Shown one piece after another: positions 28,215-37,050 of a stretch of 64,000 bases of DNA (position 1 is its first letter; each line of letters opens with the position of its first letter). This DNA comes from UTCHB3 sp008363265 (GTDB lineage Bacteria > Bacteroidota > Ignavibacteria > Ignavibacteriales > Ignavibacteriaceae), in NCBI GenBank assembly GCA_045863055.1, contig BTUW01000001.1, positions 1 through 64,000 on the forward strand, in the 5' to 3' direction. Under the pieces are notes generated by a model. The model was not told where the DNA came from. It saw only the letters and a program-made list of their open reading frames with translations, and did no database searches. The position numbers and the translations under genes were made by a program.

Positions 28215-28621
28215 TGAAAGAGTTCTATCTGGAAATACTTACGCCGTCAAAGAAAGTGTACGAAGGCAATGTTGTCTCTGTATCGCTTCCCGGTACGGTG
28301 GGCGAGTTTCAGATCCTTCATGATCATGCTCCGATCATCAGTACTCTGGACGTAGGTAAAATGAAAATACGCACCACTGCAGATGGTGAGAGTGTATTTG
28401 CCATTTCAAACGGTGTGGCAGAAGTGCTGAAGAACAAAGTGCTGATCCTTGTCCGTTCGATCGAGAACATCAAGGATATCGACCTTCAGAGAGCAGAGAA
28501 AGCTGCCGAAAGGGCGAGAAAGAGGATAAGTGACAGGAGCAATCCTGAAGTCGATGTGGCGAGGGCGGAAGCCGCGCTGCAAAGAGCACTGAACAGAATG
28601 AAACTCAAAACAACATTATAA
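28214..28621 (+). CDS. atpC: F1Fo ATP synthase subunit epsilon
   Basis: The 135-residue protein has the N-terminal beta-sandwich (EILTPSKKVYEGNVVSVSLPG and GEFQILHDHAPIISTL near residues 4-40) and a full C-terminal helical part rich in Ala and Arg (residues about 90-135). In the family this part can inhibit ATP hydrolysis. It overlaps the atpD stop by one base and is followed by a strong bidirectional terminator. Confidence 0.95.
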   Translation: MKEFYLEILTPSKKVYEGNVVSVSLPGTVGEFQILHDHAPIISTLDVGKMKIRTTADGESVFAISNGVAEVLKNKVLILVRSIENIKDIDLQRAEKAAERARKRISDRSNPEVDVARAEAALQRALNRMKLKTTL

Positions 28622-28652
28622 AAAAAATCCCGGTCTCGCGACCGGGATTTTG
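28621..28652. terminator. Bidirectional terminator between atpC and the LON-domain gene
   Basis: ATCCCGGTC at 28627-28635 pairs with GACCGGGAT at 28640-28648, a 9-bp perfect stem with loop TCGC. A's precede it and T's follow it, so it can end both the atpDC transcript (+) and the long minus-strand nuo-to-LON unit. Confidence 0.88.
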
Positions 28653-28656
28653 TGTT

Positions 28657-29271
28657 TTAATTCAAATAACCGTCCCGTTCCATTATTAGTTTCATGCTTG
28701 CTCTTTTATCGAGTTCAACCGACATGTTTTTAAGATGCTCGATCAGAAAGAACAAACGCTCACCTTCATTCTGCAGGGTTATCAGAGACTGTTGTTGTTC
28801 AAGCGTCAGTCCTGACTTTTCGGCCAATTTAAAGGATTTGAATCTGGTCTCATCCAGGTTGATATAGAAGTTGTCTTCAAGAGTGACGCCCGCTTTTTCG
28901 ATCACTTCGTTGAAGACTTCAATCGCTTCGATCTCGAGTTCTGAATAATTACCACTTATAAGGTCATTATACCGGTCGACCTCTGCCTCAAAATACCCGA
29001 TAATATTTTCCTGTACCGTCTTAAGAACAAAGCGTTCCTCACCCCTGACGATAATATCAAAACTACCATCCGGATAATTCCTGGTAACCGACTCAACCTT
29101 TACCTTGGTTCCGATCCTTCCGATGGCATTGTTCTCGTAGATAATAATGCCAAACGGTTCATCGAGTTTCATCGAATACTTGACCATGTTCTTGTACCTC
29201 TCTTCAAATATATGAAGCGGGTACCGTGAACCAGGATAAACAACTAATGAAAGCGGGAAAATTGGAATCAT
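28657..29271 (-). CDS. LON peptidase substrate-binding domain protein
   Basis: The 204-residue protein matches the N-terminal substrate-binding domain of Lon, without ATPase or protease parts: IPIFPLSLVVYPGSRYPLHIFEERYKNMV at the start (read in parts) and IGTKVKVESVTRNYPDGSFDIIVRGEERF near 53-80. Free-standing forms are widespread and of unknown exact role, possibly substrate recognition. The C-terminal half is helical. It follows superoxide dismutase by 45 bases and is the last gene of the long minus-strand unit. Confidence 0.85.
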   Translation of the reverse strand: MIPIFPLSLVVYPGSRYPLHIFEERYKNMVKYSMKLDEPFGIIIYENNAIGRIGTKVKVESVTRNYPDGSFDIIVRGEERFVLKTVQENIIGYFEAEVDRYNDLISGNYSELEIEAIEVFNEVIEKAGVTLEDNFYINLDETRFKSFKLAEKSGLTLEQQQSLITLQNEGERLFFLIEHLKNMSVELDKRASMKLIMERDGYLN

Positions 29272-29316
29272 ATCAGTTTCAATAGTGGCCCCGGTGGTTA
29301 AACCGGGACCTTAAAG

Positions 29317-30042
29317 TTATTTTGCCTCGGCAAATCTCTTGGATACTTCGTCCCAGTTAACGACATTCCACCAGTTACCTACATACTCATTCCTTCTGTT
29401 CTGGTATTTGAGGTAATAAGCATGTTCCCAGACATCCAGACCGAGAAGGGGAGTACCCTTTACATCGGCAACATCCATCAGAGGATTATCCTGATTAGGT
29501 GTTGAAGAAATAACAAGTTTACCGCCTGAAACAACAAGCCATGCCCAACCTGAGCCGAATCTGGTCATCGCGGCAGCGTTGAATTTCTCCTTAAACTCAT
29601 CAACTGAATTGAAGGTGGAATTGATGGCTTCAAGAATCGCGCCTGAAGGAGTGCTGCCTCCCTGTTTCATCAGGTTCCAGAAAAGTGAGTGATTGTAGTG
29701 ACCACCACCGTTGTTTCTAACAGCCATAGGATATTTGGAAATATTGGCCATCAGTTCTTCGAGTGATTTACCTTCCATCTCAGTACCGGCTATAGCGTTG
29801 TTAAGATTGGTAACATACGCCTGGTGGTGCTTCGTGTGATGGATCTCCATGGTCATTTTATCGATGACAGGTTCGAGTGCATCGTAACCATAGGGGAGTT
29901 TTGGCAGTTCAAATTTTGACATTGTGGATTTACTCCTAATTGGATTTAGTTGATTGATCGTTTCAATAGCATTGCTTACAGGTTTTACGGTGGCTGCCGC
30001 CGAGAGCACGCCAAGTGCAGTAAGAAAACTTCTTCTTTTCAT
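29317..30042 (-). CDS. Superoxide dismutase (Fe/Mn family) with possible Tat signal
   Basis: The enzyme converts superoxide to oxygen and hydrogen peroxide. Metal ligands are visible in MEIHHTKHHQAYV, GGGHYNHSLFW and DVWEHAYYLKYQ. The longest form (241 residues) has an N-terminal KRRSFLT twin-arginine motif and a short hydrophobic core, suggesting Tat export. A second in-frame ATG at 29922 (residue 41, MSKFELPKLPYGYDAL) is where most cytosolic members begin, and TTAGGAGT sits ten bases before it. Both starts could be used. Choice of Fe or Mn cannot be settled. It abuts the IscA-type gene with no gap. Confidence 0.93.
   Translation of the reverse strand: MKRRSFLTALGVLSAAATVKPVSNAIETINQLNPIRSKSTMSKFELPKLPYGYDALEPVIDKMTMEIHHTKHHQAYVTNLNNAIAGTEMEGKSLEELMANISKYPMAVRNNGGGHYNHSLFWNLMKQGGSTPSGAILEAINSTFNSVDEFKEKFNAAAMTRFGSGWAWLVVSGGKLVISSTPNQDNPLMDVADVKGTPLLGLDVWEHAYYLKYQNRRNEYVGNWWNVVNWDEVSKRFAEAK
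29932..29940 (-). promoter_or_regulatory. Internal ribosome binding site in the superoxide dismutase gene
   Basis: On the minus strand ATTAGGAGT lies about ten bases before the in-frame ATG at 29922. It would allow a cytosolic form without the N-terminal 40 residues. Confidence 0.5.
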
Positions 30043-30393
30043 TTATACTCCGAACGATTGGCCACAACCGCAGGTTTTGGATGCGTTGGGATTATCGAAG
30101 GTAAAGCCTTTTCCATTCAGGCCATCGGAGAAGTCAAGCTGGGTACCCATCAGATAGAATAAACTTTTTGGATCGACAAAGAGCCTGACACCCTTGTCTT
30201 CGATGATTGTATCAGCATCGTTCGGTTCATTTACGAAATTCATGGTGTAAGAAAGACCTGAACAGCCGCCACCTTTTACTCCAACCCTCAAACCGCTGCC
30301 GGGGGTGACAGAGTTCTCTTCCATTATTTTTATGATCTGCCTGGCAGCTTTTTCAGTGATCAAAATTTCCTGCTCAACCTGGTTCATGCTCAT
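30043..30393 (-). CDS. Iron-sulfur cluster carrier, IscA/ErpA/HesB family
   Basis: The 116-residue A-type carrier has the three conserved cysteines: C44 in GVKGGGCSGLSY, and C108 and C110 in the C-terminal CGCGQSF. Such proteins accept clusters from the scaffold and pass them to targets. It lies in a minus-strand run with a cysteine desulfurase and complex I genes, so clusters for NuoB, NuoI and other subunits are a plausible destination. The next ATG, 2 codons in, is also possible. Confidence 0.92.
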   Translation of the reverse strand: MSMNQVEQEILITEKAARQIIKIMEENSVTPGSGLRVGVKGGGCSGLSYTMNFVNEPNDADTIIEDKGVRLFVDPKSLFYLMGTQLDFSDGLNGKGFTFDNPNASKTCGCGQSFGV

Positions 30394-30407
30394 TCAATCT
30401 CCTTGAT

Positions 30408-30719
30408 TTATTTTGTTACGCCGGCTTCAGTCTCCACAACCGGGGGTGCTGTTACAAACTCTGGGTAGTTAATCATCCACGTTTTTGGGCTCATATATAC
30501 GAATATCGTATTTGTCTCAAAATATCTGATCAATTCTCCCGTCACTTTAATGAGTGTGTTGGTATTGAGCTTAACGTTTCTTGATTCCAGATAATATCTG
30601 ACTGAATATTCAATATCGCGGTAAAATACGTTCGAGTTGTGAAAAACAGGGAATCTGTGTTTGAAGAAGTGAAGAAATTTTTCCTTTTCATTCACCAACA
30701 GGTTATAGGCTTCGTTCAT
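30408..30719 (-). CDS. Small protein of unknown function between desulfurase and IscA-type carrier
   Basis: The 103-residue protein was not recognised. It is rich in Asn, Tyr, Phe and charged residues and looks largely helical (about 1-72), with no cysteine, signal peptide or membrane segment. A short acidic tail (VVETEAGVTK) ends it. It overlaps the desulfurase stop by one base and sits 14 bases before the carrier gene, so co-translation with the iron-sulfur genes is likely. An accessory role in cluster assembly is inferred only from position. Confidence 0.7.
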   Translation of the reverse strand: MNEAYNLLVNEKEKFLHFFKHRFPVFHNSNVFYRDIEYSVRYYLESRNVKLNTNTLIKVTGELIRYFETNTIFVYMSPKTWMINYPEFVTAPPVVETEAGVTK

Positions 30720-31861
30720 TATTTTCTCTCTGTTTTAATAAAATTTGCGATGATCTCTGCAGCTTGAACCACTTCGCTCTCAGTGTTAAAACGGCTGAAA
30801 CCGAATCGAAGTGTTGAATTTATCTCACTATGGGATAGGCCAATTGCCTTGAGGACATGGCTTTCAGAACCCGCGGAGCAAGCAGAACCGGCTGAAAATG
30901 CAACCTGTCTGATACCGCTCAGCATCCGAGAAGAAGCAATTCCCTTAAAAACGATGCTTAAGTTGTTCGCCAAACGGTCAGCGGGCCCATTGATGTCGAA
31001 TTCTATGCCTTTGTCTCCTAATATCTGTTGGAATATATTCGAAAACCGTTTCAAAAGAGCGTTTTCAGAGTCTTTCATCCCATGAGCGACTGAAAGTGCT
31101 TCACTTAAACCAACAATCAAAGGTACGTTTAAAGTTCCGGGAAACAGGGCATGCTCCTGACCTCCGCCATGGTACAAAGGTATGATTCTGTTTATCAGGT
31201 TACTGTCTCTTACCGCGAGATAACCGATCCCTTTCGGACCATGAATTTTGTGTCCTCCTCCGGAGATAAGATCAAGATGCAGACTGTTTGCGTTAATCTC
31301 ATAACGACCGGCTGCCTGCGTGACATCTGAATGGAGGTAGACACCTCTTTCAGAGCATATTCTCCCGGCCTCTTCAAGCGGCTGGAGTGTACCTATCTCA
31401 TTGTTCGCGGCCATAAGTGAGACAAGGATGGTTTTCTCTGTAATGCTTGTTTTGAGCTTTTCCGGATCGATGTAACCAAGCCTGTCGACCGCAAGGATCG
31501 TAACCTCGAACCCCAGAGAGGAGAGATATTTCATCGTTTCTAAAACAGCAGGATGTTCCGTCGTTTGAGTAATAAGGTGATTTTTTCCCGGGTAACATGA
31601 AAAGGCAATACCCGCGATGGCAACGTTAATACTCACAGTGGAAGAAGGGGAGAAGAGTACCTCGCCGTCAGGAATGTTGAAAATCGATTTAATACTGTTC
31701 CGGGCGTGTTCAATTGCGGCAGCTGCAGCAATTCCATTAGGATTAGGTGAACCGCTGTTACCGTAGATGTCATTAAAATACGGCACCATGGCTTCAAAAA
31801 CCTTGGGATCGAGTCTGGTCGTGGAATTGTTATCGAGGTAGATAAACTTTTCTGTATTCAT
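30719..31861 (-). CDS. Cysteine desulfurase (NifS/IscS-like, class V aminotransferase)
   Basis: The enzyme takes sulfur from cysteine for iron-sulfur clusters and thio-cofactors. The 380-residue protein has YLDNNSTT at the start, the TTEHPAV histidine near 102, ANNEIGTLQP near 150, HSDVTQAAGR near 177, the PLP-binding lysine in SGGGHKIHGPKG near 203, and the active Cys loop SAGSACSAGSESHV near 325. The PLP-phosphate loop is unusual: the common GTEANN reads STVSIN (residues about 75-80). It follows nuoN by 15 bases and is coupled to the next small gene. Confidence 0.9.
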   Translation of the reverse strand: MNTEKFIYLDNNSTTRLDPKVFEAMVPYFNDIYGNSGSPNPNGIAAAAAIEHARNSIKSIFNIPDGEVLFSPSSTVSINVAIAGIAFSCYPGKNHLITQTTEHPAVLETMKYLSSLGFEVTILAVDRLGYIDPEKLKTSITEKTILVSLMAANNEIGTLQPLEEAGRICSERGVYLHSDVTQAAGRYEINANSLHLDLISGGGHKIHGPKGIGYLAVRDSNLINRIIPLYHGGGQEHALFPGTLNVPLIVGLSEALSVAHGMKDSENALLKRFSNIFQQILGDKGIEFDINGPADRLANNLSIVFKGIASSRMLSGIRQVAFSAGSACSAGSESHVLKAIGLSHSEINSTLRFGFSRFNTESEVVQAAEIIANFIKTERK

Positions 31862-31876
31862 CTACCTCGAAAATAT

Positions 31877-33364
31877 CTAAAAGCCGGCTATTTTCAAAGT
31901 CTCCCGGGCGAATTCGACGACAGGAGAGAAATAAATACCCAGAATAAGGAGGGGTAAACCCAGGATGAGAAGAACAGTTTTGTTTCCGCCGGAAAGGACG
32001 GGCAGAACTTCAGCATTATCGCTTTTTTCGAAATAGAGGGTCTTAAGTATTCTAAAGTAGTAGAAAACTGCGATAACAGTATTAAATATCGCGGCGAAGG
32101 CCACAAGATAAAGTTTCGATTCCATCAAGGCGGTAAACACGTAGAATTTCGCCCAGAATCCTGCCGTGGGAGGAAGACCCGCGAGTGAAACCATGAAGAT
32201 AACCATCATCACAGACAGGAATGGTAGTTTATAGCCCAATCCTTTGTAGTCCCTGATATCCTCTGATCCGATTCTGGCCTTGATCAAGAGTATCACGAGG
32301 AAAGCACCGAAATTCATCAGAGTATATACCAGCAAATAAGAACTGATGGCAATTAACCCGTTCTCACTGTTGGCAGCCATTGCAGCCACGATAAAACCGA
32401 TATGCCCGATGCTTGAATAGGCAAGCAGCCTTTTCATATTGTTCTGGAATATGGCTGTGAGGTTTCCGACGGTCATTGTCATTATCGAAAGAAAGACGAG
32501 TAGAGTCACAATATTGAACCCGAAGCCGAGAACTTCTGTATTCTTCATTTCCGGTGACATTGAACCAACGACGAATCTCACAAATACGGCAACACCCGCA
32601 ATCTTGGATGAGACAGAAAGAAATGTTGTGACCGAAACCGGTGAACCTTCGAAAACATCCGGTGCCCAAAAGTGAAAAGGTACCATCGATATCTTGTAAC
32701 CAAAACCTCCGATGATAAAAATGATCGAGAGAATGGTGAGGACATCAAACGGCATGACGTTGCCAAGTCCAACTATGGCTTTGAATGAAGTGGAGCCGAC
32801 ACCGAGATAGAGCAATGAAATACCGAAAAGCATTACACCCGAAGCCACGGAACCAAAAAGGAGGTACTTGAGTGAAGCTTCACTGCTTCGTTTGTCAGTC
32901 TTCAAGAATCCTGCAGCAATGTATGATGGCAGAGACAACACTTCAAGTGCGACATATACCGCTATAAGGTCGTTGGCAGACGCGAGCAGAAGCATGCCGA
33001 GAACCATCGAATAGAAAAGAGTGTAGAATTCACCACGTCTGCTTTTGTATGCATTTATTTCGCCATCATGCCTGAAGAAATACACCATGATCAATGACGA
33101 AGCGAGGATCATGAACTTGAAGATAAATGCAAATCCGTCATTCACGAATATAGTAGCCGGGTCAGTGATCTTCTCTGTACCGTAGAGACCCGGTGCCATA
33201 AAAACATTGGTGAGCAGAGCCAGCAGAAGTCCTGACATGGCCACGAGTGGAATTTTGGCTGCAACCTCATCCTTGCTCATATCCATGAAAACTATGACCA
33301 TCAGGAAGAATATAATGATATATTCAGGGACCAGAGTAGCCAGAAAATTCATTTGATTAATCAT
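31877..33364 (-). CDS. nuoN: NADH-quinone oxidoreductase subunit N
   Basis: This is one of the three antiporter-like proton-pumping subunits of complex I (NuoL/M/N). The 495-residue protein is almost wholly hydrophobic with about 14 helices. Family segments visible are LLASANDLIAVYVALEVLSLPSY (read in parts) near 108-130, the FHFWAPDVFEGSP block near 227, and LAYSSIGHIGF near 297. It is the last subunit gene of the nuo operon, 21 bases after nuoM. Confidence 0.95.
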   Translation of the reverse strand: MINQMNFLATLVPEYIIIFFLMVIVFMDMSKDEVAAKIPLVAMSGLLLALLTNVFMAPGLYGTEKITDPATIFVNDGFAFIFKFMILASSLIMVYFFRHDGEINAYKSRRGEFYTLFYSMVLGMLLLASANDLIAVYVALEVLSLPSYIAAGFLKTDKRSSEASLKYLLFGSVASGVMLFGISLLYLGVGSTSFKAIVGLGNVMPFDVLTILSIIFIIGGFGYKISMVPFHFWAPDVFEGSPVSVTTFLSVSSKIAGVAVFVRFVVGSMSPEMKNTEVLGFGFNIVTLLVFLSIMTMTVGNLTAIFQNNMKRLLAYSSIGHIGFIVAAMAANSENGLIAISSYLLVYTLMNFGAFLVILLIKARIGSEDIRDYKGLGYKLPFLSVMMVIFMVSLAGLPPTAGFWAKFYVFTALMESKLYLVAFAAIFNTVIAVFYYFRILKTLYFEKSDNAEVLPVLSGGNKTVLLILGLPLLILGIYFSPVVEFARETLKIAGF

Positions 33365-33385
33365 ATCCTTAACTTTCCGTCCTGA

Positions 33386-34969
33386 TTACTGAATTGCAGC
33401 TAGAAGGTTACTGATGGTCTTGTTCATGATATCCAGCATCGGAGTAGGGTAGATACCGAAGATGATCACAATTATACCGAGCGGGACGAACATGATATAC
33501 TCCCTGACCGTGAGGTCTGTGAGTCCTTTATGTTCTTCTTTGATCTGACCAAGGAATATCTTCTGAAGAGCGCGAAGCATGTAGACAGCTCCCATCACAA
33601 TACCGATCGCAGATATAACGGTGAGAACCCTTATGCCTTCAGAACTGAAGGCCCCAATGAAGATCATAAGCTCCGAAACGAAGGAACTGAGACCCGGAAG
33701 ACCGAAAGCCGCGAAGAAGGCCAGAGTAACCACACCGGTGTACATTGGAACCTGCGAAGCAAGTCCACCGAAATCATCAAGACCTCTTTTGTGAGTTCTT
33801 TCATAGATCACACCCACTATAAGGAAGAGCATTGCGGTTACAGTACCGTGATTGAACATCTGAAGAACGCCGCCTGCGAGTCCGAACTCGTTAAACGCCG
33901 CGATACCGAGTACCACGAATCCCATGTGTGAAACTGATGAATAGGCTATCAGTTTCTTGAAGTCTTTCTGACCGAGGGCGCAGAAAGCTCCATAAACAAT
34001 ATTTATCATACCGAGGAAAGCTATCCAGTATGCCCACTCCTGAACTTGCTCCGGGAAAATCGGATAGATTATGCGAAGAATAGCATATCCACCCATTTTG
34101 AGGAGTACACCCGCAAGTATAACGGATATTGGTGTCGGCGCCTCAACGTGAGCATCGGGAAGCCATGTGTGGAACGGGAAAAGAGGGATTTTGATCGCGA
34201 AACCGATGAAGAGACCCAAAAATGCCAGAAATCTGAAATTATCGGGATTCAGGAGCGACATCATTCCGTCTTGAGTGAAATTGGTTTTATCCATCATGGC
34301 AAGCATGTTGAATGTATGGACCTTGACCCCATCGATGTTTTCCTGAACACTCAGATAGAGACCGATTATCGCCAGAAGGATAAGGACAGAGCCTGCAAGT
34401 GTATAGATAAAGAATTTTATCGCTGCATATTCTCTGCGCGGGCCGCCCCAGATTCCGATAAGGAAGTACATCGGAAGCAGCACCAGTTCCCAAAAGATAT
34501 AGAACAGGAAGAAATCAAGGGCAACGAACACACCCATTGTTCCGGTATTGAGGAGGAGGAGGAGAATAAAATAGCCTTTACTCGATTCCGGTTTGTGTGT
34601 TGAGTCTTCAATGTTCCATGAAGAGACTGTCGCAATGAAAGCGATGATCGAACTGAGGATTACCATTGGAAGGCTTAGACCATCAATTGCCATGAAATAA
34701 TCAACCTTGAACGTGTCAAAGATCGGGAGACCCGTCATGTATATCCAGGTGAATTTTTCAACGAATTGATAGCCTTCTAATTTATTTATACCTGTCAGAT
34801 TGTAGTTGAATCCAAGCCAAACCACGGCGGTCAGGATCACCTGAACAATCACCACGAAGAGGGCAGTGTATCTGATCGTGTTCTTCTTCTGTGCCGGCAC
34901 AAAGATCAAACCGAGTGCCGCGATAAGGGGTAAGAAGGTCAGTACTGAAAGATACGGGAAATTTGACAT
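33386..34969 (-). CDS. nuoM: NADH-quinone oxidoreductase subunit M
   Basis: The 527-residue antiporter-like subunit contains the conserved lysine/glutamate segments of the family: FFLFYIFWELVLLPMYFLIGIWGG (read in parts) near 148-170, FPFHTWLPDAHVEAPT near 262, and LIAYSSVSHMGF near 345. About 14 transmembrane helices are expected. It follows nuoL by 20 bases. Several long open frames on the opposite strand here are shadows of its codon use. Confidence 0.96.
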   Translation of the reverse strand: MSNFPYLSVLTFLPLIAALGLIFVPAQKKNTIRYTALFVVIVQVILTAVVWLGFNYNLTGINKLEGYQFVEKFTWIYMTGLPIFDTFKVDYFMAIDGLSLPMVILSSIIAFIATVSSWNIEDSTHKPESSKGYFILLLLLNTGTMGVFVALDFFLFYIFWELVLLPMYFLIGIWGGPRREYAAIKFFIYTLAGSVLILLAIIGLYLSVQENIDGVKVHTFNMLAMMDKTNFTQDGMMSLLNPDNFRFLAFLGLFIGFAIKIPLFPFHTWLPDAHVEAPTPISVILAGVLLKMGGYAILRIIYPIFPEQVQEWAYWIAFLGMINIVYGAFCALGQKDFKKLIAYSSVSHMGFVVLGIAAFNEFGLAGGVLQMFNHGTVTAMLFLIVGVIYERTHKRGLDDFGGLASQVPMYTGVVTLAFFAAFGLPGLSSFVSELMIFIGAFSSEGIRVLTVISAIGIVMGAVYMLRALQKIFLGQIKEEHKGLTDLTVREYIMFVPLGIIVIIFGIYPTPMLDIMNKTISNLLAAIQ

Positions 34970-34989
34970 TTTATATTCTTCCGGTTTCT

Positions 34990-37047
34990 TTAGTTAGAAA
35001 AAATATACATAACAAAAATTACTATGAAGACCATTGCAAGGGTGACATATGTCTGAACCTTTCCGGTCTGGAATTTCCTTACGAACATGCTGAGCACACC
35101 GTTGATCCAGGCAACCAGATTTACGAGTCCATCGACAACATATTTGTCGAACCCGGCTCCGAATCTTCCAAGGATCATGGTGATCCTGGCTCCAAGATTT
35201 ACAAGGCCATCGACGATGTATTTGTCGATCCAGCTCATCACTGCTGCGAGCAAGTATGTACCTTTGATCACTGTGACGTCAAACAGTTCATCGATATACC
35301 ACTTCTTCTGCGAAAAGATGTAGAGCTTTCCGAGGAATCCTTCGGGCACTTTCGGAAGGAGCTTTTTCTTCATGTACATATACCATGCCGACCCGATACC
35401 GATTAGAATGATAACTGCCGAGGTGAGCATCGCGGCAAGCTCTGAAGAATGCATGGTGTGCATGTATTCTTCCGTGTATATCGTTTCTTTAGCGGCGGAA
35501 GAGAGGAATCCGAATGTAACATCCTGTGGAAGGAGTATATTTGGAAACCTGAACAGAACTTCGGTTACATAAGAACCGTGAAGTGTGATCGGATTGAATG
35601 TGAACAGGAAAAAGAAGCAAAGTGCTGCCAACAGGATCAGCGGCAATTTAATAAAGATATTGAAATCGTGTGCATGCTCATACGCATGATGATTTCTCGG
35701 CTCACCGAAGAAGATCAGGAAGATATATCTGAAAATGTAGAATGATGTCAGCGTGCTTGTAAGCACCACGAAAATAAAATAGATGTAATTCCCTGAAATG
35801 TTGCCGAGCACCAGTGACGAGGTAAGTATCATCTCCTTGCTGAGGAAACCGATCGTAAGAGGGAATCCGACAAGAGCCAGAGAGTAGATCAGCGTGGTGT
35901 AAAATGTTACAGGCATCTTTTTACGCAGACCGCCCATGTCCATGATATCCTGTGAATGTGTGGCGTGGATGATCGCGCCTGATCCAAGGAAGAGACCGGC
36001 TTTAAAGAAAGCGTGGAACATCAGGTGAATGATCGCTGCCTGATAAGCTCCGACACCGACAGCGAGAACCATAAGACCCAGCTGGCTTACAGTTGAATAA
36101 GCAAGAATTTTCTTGATGTCCAGCTGAGTAAGAGCGATCGTGGCGGCCATAAGAGCTGAAAAACCACCGATCAGACCGATCGTAAGGAACGCGCCTTCTG
36201 TGAAGATAGGGAAGAGCCGTACAATCATGTAAACACCCGCAGCGACCATGGTGGCAGCGTGGATAAGCGCGCTAACAGGTGTAGGACCTGCCATCGCATC
36301 CGGCAACCAGACATGGAGCGGGAACTGTGCCGATTTACCCATCGCTCCTGCAAAAAGAAGAAGTCCTGTAATGGTCAGCCAAAGTTCACTGCCGTAGGGG
36401 TATTGGCCTTTCGCCACTTCACCGAAAATGAAGAACAGGTCGAAACTGCGGTAAGTAATGAAGAGCATCAGTATGCCGAGGAAGAAGCCAAAATCGCCAA
36501 CCCTGTTGGTGATGAAGGCCTTGCTGCATGCCGAGGCGGCTTCATCCTTGTATCCCCAGAATCCGATCAGCAGGTAAGATGACAGACCAACCAATTCCCA
36601 GAAAATATAGATGAACATAATGCTGCCGGTACTGACTAGCCCGAGCATTGAGAATGTGAAAAGACCGAGGTAAGCAAAATACCGGTTTTTCAGAGGCTCA
36701 TCGTGCATATATTCGAGCGAGAAAAAATGCACCAGGAAACTGATCAGTGTCACCATGAAAAGGAGAGTAACTGTCATGTTGTCCATGGTGAGGTCAACCA
36801 GGAATTCAAAATTTTCCCCGCCGAGCGGCAGTGAGAAAAGTGTGAAGCTGTACCTGATCAATTCATCTGAATGACTGAGTACTTTGGTGAAAAAGAGAAA
36901 TCCGGCAAGCAGGAATGAAACAAACATGATGCTGACTTCTGCAACATACATTTTTTTCATCTGCTTTGGCGCCAAAACGGCTAAAACGAAACCGAAAAGA
37001 GGCAGCAGGATTATGAGTACCTGAAAGATGGTGAGCTGTGTATTCAT
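34990..37047 (-). CDS. nuoL: NADH-quinone oxidoreductase subunit L
   Basis: This is the largest proton-pumping subunit, 685 residues, with the long C-terminal arm that runs along the membrane domain. Family segments are IFWELVGLSSYLLIGFW near 150, FPLHVWLPDAMAGPTPVSALIHAATMV (read in parts) near 247, and ILAYSTVSQLGLM near 313. Near the C-terminus two similar 15-residue segments (DKYIVDGLVNLGARI about 607-621 and DKYVVDGLVNLVAWI about 633-647) form a tandem repeat that is also visible in the DNA. It follows nuoK by 3 bases. Confidence 0.96.
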   Translation of the reverse strand: MNTQLTIFQVLIILLPLFGFVLAVLAPKQMKKMYVAEVSIMFVSFLLAGFLFFTKVLSHSDELIRYSFTLFSLPLGGENFEFLVDLTMDNMTVTLLFMVTLISFLVHFFSLEYMHDEPLKNRYFAYLGLFTFSMLGLVSTGSIMFIYIFWELVGLSSYLLIGFWGYKDEAASACSKAFITNRVGDFGFFLGILMLFITYRSFDLFFIFGEVAKGQYPYGSELWLTITGLLLFAGAMGKSAQFPLHVWLPDAMAGPTPVSALIHAATMVAAGVYMIVRLFPIFTEGAFLTIGLIGGFSALMAATIALTQLDIKKILAYSTVSQLGLMVLAVGVGAYQAAIIHLMFHAFFKAGLFLGSGAIIHATHSQDIMDMGGLRKKMPVTFYTTLIYSLALVGFPLTIGFLSKEMILTSSLVLGNISGNYIYFIFVVLTSTLTSFYIFRYIFLIFFGEPRNHHAYEHAHDFNIFIKLPLILLAALCFFFLFTFNPITLHGSYVTEVLFRFPNILLPQDVTFGFLSSAAKETIYTEEYMHTMHSSELAAMLTSAVIILIGIGSAWYMYMKKKLLPKVPEGFLGKLYIFSQKKWYIDELFDVTVIKGTYLLAAVMSWIDKYIVDGLVNLGARITMILGRFGAGFDKYVVDGLVNLVAWINGVLSMFVRKFQTGKVQTYVTLAMVFIVIFVMYIFSN
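35107..35228 (-). repeat. Imperfect direct repeat inside the nuoL 3' end
   Basis: Two 44-base copies at 35107-35150 and 35185-35228 match at 35 of 44 positions by eye, with a 78-base period (26 codons). They encode the paired DKY(I/V)VDGLVNL segments of NuoL. Confidence 0.75.
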
Positions 37048-37050
37048 TAG

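Noticed and set aside
34046..34603. Plus-strand open frame of 185 residues opposite nuoM
   Set aside because: It has no family resemblance, an odd composition and lies fully inside nuoM.
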